Shown here: piece by piece, positions 56,565 through 64,000 of the stretch | Layout of the letters: each line of letters begins with the position of its first letter | How positions within the stretch are numbered: position 1 is the stretch's first letter | Assembly: GCA_945881775.1 (NCBI GenBank) | Contig: CAMCVE010000008.1 | Coordinates: forward strand, 1 to 64,000 | Reading direction: 5' to 3' | DNA from: Bacteriovorax stolpii | GTDB taxonomy: Bacteria; Bdellovibrionota; UBA2428 | DNA length: 64,000 nucleotides | Program-made: the position numbers and the translations under genes | Notes under the pieces: model-generated | Seen by the model: only the letters and a program-made list of their open reading frames with translations | The model's database searches: none | Told to the model about the DNA's origin: nothing

Positions 56565-57401
56565 ATGACATGCTATCTCGGAAGGGTGGAAGCAAAAGAC
56601 AACGTTCCCTCGTTTTTGAAGCGGGGCCCCAGTGTTTTGATCGACTGCCGCGTCGAGCTTGCAAACTTCGAAGGTCCCCTGGACCTCCTCCTGCATCTGA
56701 TCAAGACCCACGAACTCGACATCCGTAACCTCTCGATCTCCAAAATCACCCAGCAGTACCTTTCCTATCTCAACTTCATGCGCGAGCTGAACCTCGACCT
56801 CGCCAGCGAATACCTGCTCATGGCGGCCACACTCACCTACCTTAAGAGTGAAGTGATCCTACCCCGCGACGAAACCGAAGAAGCAACGGGCCACGACCCG
56901 CGCACCCAACTCATCCGTCGCCTGATCGAGCTCAAGAACTACAAAGATCTCGCGAGAGATCTGTCGGAGCGTCCTCGGATGTTCCGCGACGTCTTCCCGT
57001 GCCGCAACACCGGCGCCGACGAAATCCAAGACGGTCTCGAGGCCGAGGTTGCGCTCACCAATCCCTTCCAGATGGCCAAGGCCTACAAAGATCTCATCGA
57101 GCGCCGCAAGACTCACGTGCACGCCATTTACATGGAAGAGGTCCCCGTTGCTACGTCCGTTGAGCGCATCGCCAAGCTCTTAGAGCTGAGCGAGCAAATG
57201 GGCTTCAAGCAACTTCTCCCTGAGAACTGCAAGACACAGGAATTTGTCTCCACTTTCCTAGCGGTTCTCGAAATGACTCGCATGCAGTTCACCACCCTTC
57301 AGCAAGAAGAAATTTTTGGAAGTCTCGGTATCACTCGCAAAGTGAGCGCCGAGGACATGGACCGCGCCAACCAAATGATCCGCGGCGGAAGCTGGAACTG
57401 A
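56565..57401 (+). CDS. scpA: Segregation and condensation protein A
   Basis: ANFEGPLDLLLHLIKTHELDIRNLSISKITQQYLSYL. Confidence 0.93.
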   Translation: MTCYLGRVEAKDNVPSFLKRGPSVLIDCRVELANFEGPLDLLLHLIKTHELDIRNLSISKITQQYLSYLNFMRELNLDLASEYLLMAATLTYLKSEVILPRDETEEATGHDPRTQLIRRLIELKNYKDLARDLSERPRMFRDVFPCRNTGADEIQDGLEAEVALTNPFQMAKAYKDLIERRKTHVHAIYMEEVPVATSVERIAKLLELSEQMGFKQLLPENCKTQEFVSTFLAVLEMTRMQFTTLQQEEIFGSLGITRKVSAEDMDRANQMIRGGSWN

Positions 57402-57421
57402 TTTTAGGACCTCACGAGGAT

Positions 57422-58294
57422 TTGATGATGAACCAAGAACTGAACCCCGTCACTGAAGAGCTTCTGATCGAAACCGAGGAAACACTCGAAATTTCCGTGA
57501 GCGAAAGCGACTCGGAACTTGAAATCGAGAACCCCAACCTCATTACAGACCTTGCCGAAATCACACGCGCTCTGGAGGCTTTGGTCTTCGCATCGCCCAA
57601 GGCCATTTCCCTGAAACGCATCAAGGGTATTCTCGGCACCTTCAACTACGACACACGTCCCGTGGTTGAGATTCTCGATCAACTGATCGAAGACTCCAAA
57701 GAGCGCGGCTTCCAGCTCGTCAAAGTTGCGGGCGCCTATCAGTACCGCTCAAACCCGACCCAATCTGACATTTTGCAAAAGCTCCTCGAAGACAAGCCTG
57801 TGCGTCTTGGCGCTTCGGCGCTCGAAGTGCTTGCGATCATCGCCTACAAACAACCTGTGTCGCGCTCCGAAATCGATGCCGTTCGCGGCGTCGACTCGGG
57901 CCACCTCACACGCGGCCTTCTCGATAAGAATCTCATCCGCACCGTCGGTCACGCCGAAACTCCCGGGCGTCCGCTTCTCTACGGAACCACACCCTACTTC
58001 CTCGAAGTCTTCACACTCAATTCCCTGGACGACATGCCGAGCCTTGAGGACTACGACCGCGAACTTGCCTCCAAGAAGACGGCGGAATCTGAAAACAGCG
58101 AAGATCAAGAGCACGAAAACATCGAAGGCATCAACACCGCGGCCCTCGAAGAAGCTTCCCTTTTCTTTGACCACGCCTCGCCGCTTGCGGCCAATCCTGA
58201 TCGCGGCAACTTCGACGAGCCCTCCGAAGAAAACGAAGAAAAGGCTGACTTTGGCCTGCGCGAGCGCGCTGCCGAAGAAGTTCAACAGAACTAA
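57422..58294 (+). CDS. scpB: Segregation and condensation protein B
   Basis: ALEALVFASPKAISLKRI, LSALEVLAIIAYKQPVSRSEIDAVRGVDS-like motif, GRPLLYGTTPYFLEVF. Confidence 0.93.
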   Translation: MMMNQELNPVTEELLIETEETLEISVSESDSELEIENPNLITDLAEITRALEALVFASPKAISLKRIKGILGTFNYDTRPVVEILDQLIEDSKERGFQLVKVAGAYQYRSNPTQSDILQKLLEDKPVRLGASALEVLAIIAYKQPVSRSEIDAVRGVDSGHLTRGLLDKNLIRTVGHAETPGRPLLYGTTPYFLEVFTLNSLDDMPSLEDYDRELASKKTAESENSEDQEHENIEGINTAALEEASLFFDHASPLAANPDRGNFDEPSEENEEKADFGLRERAAEEVQQN

Positions 58295-58360
58295 TTTTTG
58301 TCATTACGCTCCCCTAAGCAGGGAGCCCACTTGTGTCGGGAGACACAGAAGGAGGACGAC

Positions 58361-59149
58361 ATGTCGTCACCAACAAACGGAATCCGAGTTCAAAAAATTA
58401 TTGCAGACGCGGGCATGGCCTCGCGCCGTGAAGCCGAGAACTGGATCGAGATGGGCGATGTCACCATTAACGGCCGCGTCGCACAGCTGGGAGACAAAGC
58501 GCAACCCGGCATCGACCACATCAAGATCCGTGGCAAGCTGATGCAGTTCAGCGCCAAGCGCGTGGTGATCGCATTCTTCAAACCCCGCGATGTGCTCTCG
58601 CACAAGATCACCGACACACGCGATTCGCGCCAGGTTGACGCGGGCACGGTCTTCGAATTCCTTCGTGGCATCAAAGAGCGTGTCTTCCCTGTGGGCCAAC
58701 TTGATAAGGACGCGGAGGGCCTCGTGCTCATGACCAACGACGGCGAACTCGCCCAGCGTCTGAACCAAGAACGCTACGAGATCCCCAAAGTCTATAAGGT
58801 CAAGATCGATGGCCACCTTGACGAAGCTCGCATCAAACGCCTCATGACGGGCCGTTTTAAGGTCGAGGAAAAAACCCTCAAAGTGCTCGACGTGCGCCCT
58901 CTCAAAGAACTCGAAGGCAAACAGTGGATCCGCGTGAAGATCACAAACACTCAAAACCGCATCATCCGAAAGATGTTCGAAGCCGTAGGTCGTCCGGTCG
59001 ATAAAGTTCGCCGCATGAGCTTTGCGGGTATCTCGATCAATGGGCTGGACCGCGGCGAATGGCGCTATTTGGACCCCGAGGAAATCGGTGAGCTCTACAA
59101 AATCGTCGGTTTAGAGGTAGACTCCAAGAAAACAGGGAAGGATGCGTGA
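58361..59149 (+). CDS. rluB: Ribosomal large-subunit pseudouridine synthase (RluB/RsuA family)
   Basis: S4 domain RVQKIIADAGMASRREAENWI and PVGQLDKDAEGLVLMTNDGELAQRL. Confidence 0.88.
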   Translation: MSSPTNGIRVQKIIADAGMASRREAENWIEMGDVTINGRVAQLGDKAQPGIDHIKIRGKLMQFSAKRVVIAFFKPRDVLSHKITDTRDSRQVDAGTVFEFLRGIKERVFPVGQLDKDAEGLVLMTNDGELAQRLNQERYEIPKVYKVKIDGHLDEARIKRLMTGRFKVEEKTLKVLDVRPLKELEGKQWIRVKITNTQNRIIRKMFEAVGRPVDKVRRMSFAGISINGLDRGEWRYLDPEEIGELYKIVGLEVDSKKTGKDA

Positions 59150-59838
59150 TGCGCACTCAAGTCATTAAACGGAGTTTGGCAGTCTTAGCCCTCGTTGGCA
59201 TGATCTCCTGTGCCTCGAATGAGCTGAAAAACTCCGAGAGCCCCGAAGTCGTCTACAACGAAGGCGTGCGCCTGCTCGAAGACAAGAACTACCTCGAGGC
59301 CGCTGACTTTCTCCAAGAAGTTCGTCGCCGCTTTCCACAAAGTCGTTTTGCAATCCTGTCGGAGCTCAAAGCAGCCGACATGGATTTCATGCAGGACAAC
59401 TTTATCGAGGCCGCTGCGGGCTACGGCATCTTTGTGGATCTCTATCCGAACCACGCTGAAGCGCCCTACGCACTCTACAGAAAAGCTCTCTCCTTCTTTA
59501 ATGGAGCACCCGAGCTGATCGCTCGCGATCAGAGTTCCGCTTCGGACGCTGTCGAAACAAGTCGCTTCTTCCTGAAGCGCTACGCAAGCAGCAACCACGC
59601 CAAAGAAGTTCAAGAGATCTTGCTCAAATCCCGTTTGAAGCTTGCCGAAAAAGAAGCCTACATTGCGCGCTTCTACCGCAAGAAAGAAGCCTACGAGTCC
59701 TCCCTGCGGCGCTGGAAGGCTCTCACTAAAGATTTTTCAGACCTCTCCACATCGGATGAAGGTTCAAAGCTCCTCAACGAGGCCAAGGAAAATATCTCAG
59801 AACTTGAAACTCGCAGCAAAGGAGAGTCGAGCACTTGA
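59146..59838 (+). CDS. bamD: Outer membrane protein assembly factor BamD
   Basis: Lipobox MISC; YNEGVRLLEDKNYLEAADFLQEVRRRFPQSRFA...; TPR repeats. Confidence 0.85.
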   Translation: MMRTQVIKRSLAVLALVGMISCASNELKNSESPEVVYNEGVRLLEDKNYLEAADFLQEVRRRFPQSRFAILSELKAADMDFMQDNFIEAAAGYGIFVDLYPNHAEAPYALYRKALSFFNGAPELIARDQSSASDAVETSRFFLKRYASSNHAKEVQEILLKSRLKLAEKEAYIARFYRKKEAYESSLRRWKALTKDFSDLSTSDEGSKLLNEAKENISELETRSKGESST

Positions 59839-60593
59839 GCGCCTCCTACGATGCCTCCAAGGAACTCCTTCGCACGGAACTGGCTTCGCGTATCCGCGAG
59901 TGTCTGGTGCTGCGCGACTGGGTGCGGATGGAGCATTGGGCGAGTCACTGGGTGCAAGTCGATCCTCGCAACGCCAACCCCTTCAAGTGGCTGGCGCGTG
60001 CTGCTGTTGGCCTGAAGCGTCTTCAGAAAGCCTCTTATGCCTACGGGCGCGTTCTTGATTTCGAGCCTTCAAATGAAGAAGCTCTAAAGTTTTTCAAAGA
60101 CTATCCTTCGGCACTCCATCAAGACACCGTCACCACGCGCAGTATTGCCACAGCCATGAAGGACCGCCTCGCCGTCGAGAGAAAGGCCCTTTCGCCTGAC
60201 GAAACAAAAAGCCAAACCCTCGGACCCGAAGAGCGCCGCCTGCTTGCCTCCAAGTGCCTCGAGATGGGTGAGCTCTACGCGCGCTTTGAGCTTTTTGCGC
60301 GAGCTGCTCAATTCTTTAAGGATTCTTTCGAGTGGCTACGGAGTCCCGCAGCCGCCTTAGGCGCTGCTCGCTCGTTTCACAGCTCACAGCAAACCCATCA
60401 TGCCGTGCATTTCCTCAAGCAAGCGCTTTCATCGCAGCAAAACTGGGTGGAAGGCCGTGTGCTCCTCGGAAAAATTCTTTTCGAAACAGGGCAAGTTGGC
60501 GAAGCCCAACGCGAGTGGCAAACCGTGCTCAAAATTGAGCCCGACAACCGCGAGGCCCTGAACTTCCTTCGTCACCTTTTGGACAAACGCTAA
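59835..60593 (+). CDS. TPR-repeat protein
   Basis: TPR-like helices (AVHFLKQALSSQQNWVEGRVLLGKILFETGQVGEAQREWQTVLKIEPDN); overlaps the bamD stop. Confidence 0.75.
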   Translation: MSASYDASKELLRTELASRIRECLVLRDWVRMEHWASHWVQVDPRNANPFKWLARAAVGLKRLQKASYAYGRVLDFEPSNEEALKFFKDYPSALHQDTVTTRSIATAMKDRLAVERKALSPDETKSQTLGPEERRLLASKCLEMGELYARFELFARAAQFFKDSFEWLRSPAAALGAARSFHSSQQTHHAVHFLKQALSSQQNWVEGRVLLGKILFETGQVGEAQREWQTVLKIEPDNREALNFLRHLLDKR

Positions 60594-60600
60594 AAACTTC

Positions 60601-61128
60601 TTAGTTGCTCTCTGGCACCAGTGTGAGGTCGAGTTTGGTCTCGCCCACTTTGGTATTGAGACTCACACCCACATCACCTGGCTCGCGCGTGAGAGGATTG
60701 CCGTCACCGTCGAGTCGCAGCGAGAGATAGACCTCGCCGCTGAAATCTGTACCCGCCATCATGCGGTCTTTGTCGCTGAGCTCGAAGAGATAAGGAAAAT
60801 CAACCGCGCCCAGACGCTTCACCGCTAGCGGAGGCCCCCCGGCGAGTGGCCGTGCAGAAATAAAGAACGACATGCCAGGCTTGAGTTTGGCCCCTGGAGA
60901 AAGACGCGCGGTGCCTGCGATACGGCCGCCAGCTCCGCTTCCCGACGCTCGAGGATCGGATGACTCGAGTGGATTGTTGAGTGAATCCAGGCCGCCGAGA
61001 ACAGCCTTCGTGGTCTCGGCCTGAGCGATGTCTGTGGTTCGCCCTTGTCCACCGGGGAACTTCTCATGAGCAACCTCTGAACAAGACAAAAGTAGCCCAA
61101 GGCCCAGCAGCGCAAACGTATTTCTCAT
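60601..61128 (-). CDS. Lipoprotein with CcmI/CycH C-terminal-like domain
   Basis: Lipobox LLLSC; MSFFISARPLAGGPPLAVKRLGAVDFPYLFELSDKDRMMAG. Confidence 0.7.
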   Translation of the reverse strand: MRNTFALLGLGLLLSCSEVAHEKFPGGQGRTTDIAQAETTKAVLGGLDSLNNPLESSDPRASGSGAGGRIAGTARLSPGAKLKPGMSFFISARPLAGGPPLAVKRLGAVDFPYLFELSDKDRMMAGTDFSGEVYLSLRLDGDGNPLTREPGDVGVSLNTKVGETKLDLTLVPESN

Positions 61129-63728
61129 GGATACAAACCCTTCAGTGCTTCTTGCACTTTTTTTGCATTTTCAGTAGCCACAGCACCCTCAAAAGAGCCC
61201 TGTGCCGTGCGAGCTTGCCCGCCCCCACGTCCCCCAAGTTTTTCGGTGAGCTTCTTCAGGAGATCGCCGGAATTGAAACCCTTCAGCGAAGTTTCGTCTG
61301 CGGTGATGAGGACGTTCTTGCCCGCAAGAACGATGTGCGCAGCCGCTGCATCTTTTTGGCGAAGTGAATCGCCCATCTCGCGCAGGAGCTTAGCTTCGGT
61401 GTCGTCGTCAAGGGCATGAATCTTCAGTTGAAGACCTGCGCCCTTGTGCTCAAGAACATTGGACTGAGATGCGCCCGACATGAGCTTACGGCGAAGTTCG
61501 TGAAGTTCTTGTTCGAGTTTCTTCTGAGTTTCGAGGAGTTTCTCGATCCTGTCTTCTACCTGCGCAACGGGAGCTTTGAGCTTTTGAGCAAGCCCGGAGA
61601 GACGCTCGTCTTGGCTGCGGAAATAATCGAGAGCTGCTTGGCCTGAGAGAGCTTCCACGCGGCGAGTCCCCGCAGCGACGGCGGACTCCGAGAGAAGTTT
61701 GAAGACCTGGATGTCCGCGGTGTTTGTGACGTGGAGACCTCCGCAGAGTTCGGTCGACAGTCCGGGAATTTTTACCACGCGCACCACGTCGCCGTATTTT
61801 TCGGAGAAGAAAGCGAGTGCGCCGTGTTTCTTGGTGGCATCGTCGAAGGAGGTGCTTAGGATTTCGACGGGAGTGCCCGTTCTTATCGCGCTTGAAACCC
61901 AAGATTCGATTTTCTGAATTTCCTCGGTGGATATGGACTTGTTGTGAGAGAAATCGAATCGAAGCTTGTCCTCGGTGACGAGCGATCCCGCCTGTTGGAC
62001 ATGCGTGCCCAAAACAGTGCGAAGCGCGCTGTGGAGCAGGTGTGTGGCTGTATGATTGGAACGCGTGAGTTCGCGCTTGCTAAGGTCGACTCGGGCCTCA
62101 ATCATGTCTCCCGCTTTGAAGGCGCCCTTGGGAGCTTCGACATAAATGGCAAAACCATTTTCGTAGGGCTTTTGACTGTCGCGCACGGGGTAAGTTTTGC
62201 CGGCGAGACTGAGAGTCCCTCGGTCTCCGACCTGACCCCCTCCTTCGCCGTAGAACGGCGTGGGGTCGATCGCGAGCCAAGCGCCTTGCTCGCCTTCTGC
62301 AACAGCAAGAACTTTCGAGGTGGAGTGGTTCGCCTCGTAAAAAGTGGGCTTGGGGAAGATGCCTTTGTTCTTCCACTCTTTGACTCCCACAAGAGCACCC
62401 GTATCACCGGAACCCTTCCAAGATCCACGTGAGCGTTCTTGGGCCTCTTCCATGAGCTTGTGGAATCCAGCTTCATCCAGACCAAGACCCCTTTCCCGCC
62501 CAATAAGTGCTGTCAGGTCGAGCGGGAAACCGTAGGTGTCATAGAGCTTGAAGGCGACTTCAGCTGGAAGAGTTTTCGAGGAGCCCATCTTCGCAAAAGC
62601 CTCGTCGAGAAGTCCGAGCCCTCTTGAAAGAGTGACAAGAAACTTTTCTTCTTCTTCTTTGACGATGCTGCGGATAACGCTCTCGCGGGACTTCAGCTCT
62701 GGATAAACCCCACCCATCTGCTTGATGAGGTCGGGCACGAGCTCGGAGAGAAACGGATCGTTCACACCCAAGCGTTGGCCAAAGCGCACCGCACGACGCA
62801 GGATGCGACGAAGCACGTAGCCGCGACCCTCGTTTGAAGGAAGGATGCCGTCGGCGATAAGGAAACTCGTTGAGCGCAGGTGATCGACAATCACGCGAAG
62901 TGCGGAACTCTCAAGCGAGCGAGAGTGGGCGTCGTAGCGGATCTCTTTGCCGCTGCGCTTTGAAGCCAGTTGACGCGTGGCTTCGATGAGTGCCCCCATG
63001 AGATCAATGTCGTAGTTGCTCGGCATGCTTTGCATGATGGCTGCCATTCGCTCGAGACCCATACCGGTATCGACCGAAGGCTTGGGCAGCGGATTGAGTT
63101 TGCCGCTCGCGTCCCGGTCAAACTGCATGAAAACGCAGTTCCAAAACTCGAGCCAGCGATCGCCGTCGACTTCTTCACCCTGATCCCAAAAAATCTCGGA
63201 GCAAGGTCCACAGGGACCGGTGTCGCCCATCTGCCAGAAATTATCCGCCTCGTCGAAGCGCACAATGCGGTCAAGCGGCACGCCTTCTTGCTTGTGCCAA
63301 ATCTCGGCGGCCTCATCGTCATCACGGAAAACAGAAACGCGCAGACGGTCCTTAGGAAGACCAAGAACATTCGTTACAAAATCCCACGCAAAGTGAATGG
63401 CTTCTTTCTTGAAATAGTCGCCGAAAGAGAAATTGCCGAGCATCTCGAAAAACGTGTGGTGGCGCGCGGTGAAACCCACGTTCTCAAGGTCGTTGTGCTT
63501 GCCGCCAGCACGAACGCATTTTTGCGACGACGTGGCGCGCGTGTAGGCGCGCTTGTCGGCACCGAGGAAACAATCTTTGAACTGATTCATACCTGCATTC
63601 GTGAAAAGCAGAGTCGGGTCGTTAGCGGGCAGCAGACTCGAGCTAGCGACACGTGTGTGTCCCTGCTTTTCGAAATAACTCAGGAAAGCTTCGCGAATTT
63701 CGGCGGTCGTGCGAGGGGTCTTTGTCAT
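61125..63728 (-). CDS. alaS: Alanyl-tRNA synthetase
   Basis: EIREAFLSYFEKQGHTRVASSSLLPANDPTLLFTNAGMNQFKDCFLG, HTATHLLHSALR and CGGLHVTNTADI. Confidence 0.97.
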   Translation of the reverse strand: MTKTPRTTAEIREAFLSYFEKQGHTRVASSSLLPANDPTLLFTNAGMNQFKDCFLGADKRAYTRATSSQKCVRAGGKHNDLENVGFTARHHTFFEMLGNFSFGDYFKKEAIHFAWDFVTNVLGLPKDRLRVSVFRDDDEAAEIWHKQEGVPLDRIVRFDEADNFWQMGDTGPCGPCSEIFWDQGEEVDGDRWLEFWNCVFMQFDRDASGKLNPLPKPSVDTGMGLERMAAIMQSMPSNYDIDLMGALIEATRQLASKRSGKEIRYDAHSRSLESSALRVIVDHLRSTSFLIADGILPSNEGRGYVLRRILRRAVRFGQRLGVNDPFLSELVPDLIKQMGGVYPELKSRESVIRSIVKEEEEKFLVTLSRGLGLLDEAFAKMGSSKTLPAEVAFKLYDTYGFPLDLTALIGRERGLGLDEAGFHKLMEEAQERSRGSWKGSGDTGALVGVKEWKNKGIFPKPTFYEANHSTSKVLAVAEGEQGAWLAIDPTPFYGEGGGQVGDRGTLSLAGKTYPVRDSQKPYENGFAIYVEAPKGAFKAGDMIEARVDLSKRELTRSNHTATHLLHSALRTVLGTHVQQAGSLVTEDKLRFDFSHNKSISTEEIQKIESWVSSAIRTGTPVEILSTSFDDATKKHGALAFFSEKYGDVVRVVKIPGLSTELCGGLHVTNTADIQVFKLLSESAVAAGTRRVEALSGQAALDYFRSQDERLSGLAQKLKAPVAQVEDRIEKLLETQKKLEQELHELRRKLMSGASQSNVLEHKGAGLQLKIHALDDDTEAKLLREMGDSLRQKDAAAAHIVLAGKNVLITADETSLKGFNSGDLLKKLTEKLGGRGGGQARTAQGSFEGAVATENAKKVQEALKGLYP

Positions 63729-63740
63729 AGGCTGCGAAGC

Positions 63741-64000
63741 CTATCGCAGGGGATGGAATTCATCAAAGACTTGGCGGAGCTCGGAGTCGGTAATTTTCAG
63801 ATAGCGCTCGGTTGTGTTCAGTGAGCTATGTCCTAACAGCAGTTGCACCACTCGCACGTCCGCTCCGCCCTGCAGCAAGTGGGTCGCAAAGGAATGTCGG
63901 AGCATGTGCGGGTGAACAAGGGTCTCGACACCGCTCTCGAGCGAGCGTTTTTGGAGTATTTTCCAGACCGCCATGCGGGTGAGAGGTTTGGAGAGATGAC
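63741..64000 (-). CDS. XerC/XerD-type tyrosine recombinase, C-terminal part (5' end outside window)
   Basis: [41 protein letters not shown] contains the RHxxR...H...Y catalytic set. Confidence 0.9.
   Translation of the reverse strand, partial: HLSKPLTRMAVWKILQKRSLESGVETLVHPHMLRHSFATHLLQGGADVRVVQLLLGHSSLNTTERYLKITDSELRQVFDEFHPLR

Noticed and set aside
63741-64000. XerC/D-like recombinase as an integrase marking a genomic island
   Set aside because: Adjacent to alaS with XerC/D-type motifs and no island features; most likely the housekeeping recombinase.

Overview
Bacterial chromosomal window, gene-dense on both strands, with no plasmid or phage backbone. Gene content (flagellar fliD/fliS, a full Myxococcus-like type IV pilus locus, lipoprotein-rich surface genes) suggests a Bdellovibrionota/Myxococcota-type organism; that assignment is inference. 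Main blocks: (1) a left edge with an IS30-type transposase 3' end, a RAYT-like HUH transposase, a decayed partial miaE copy and intact miaE; (2) fliD-fliS plus small flagellar genes; (3) mrp, lipase, two tandem ArsA/Get3-like ATPases and gshA; (4) a type IV pilus locus, pilQPONM-pilD-(pilI/pilH-like ABC)-pilA and pilR-pilS-pilC-pilT-pilB, with a textbook sigma-54 promoter upstream of pilA; (5) etfBA; (6) a MlaFE-like cassette with two different ATPases and two different permeases whose motifs predict one intact and one degenerate ATP site; (7) asnS, trpS, pgpA, a tRNA-Ser(CGA), recA, three tandem Bor-like lipoproteins, scpAB, a pseudouridine synthase, bamD, alaS and a partial xerC/D. The most interesting candidates are the asymmetric Mla-like ABC system, the three-gene lipoprotein family, the paired ArsA-like ATPases with a divergent P-loop in the second, and the decayed miaE copy. 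All homology calls come from motif recognition by eye; no database search was run.
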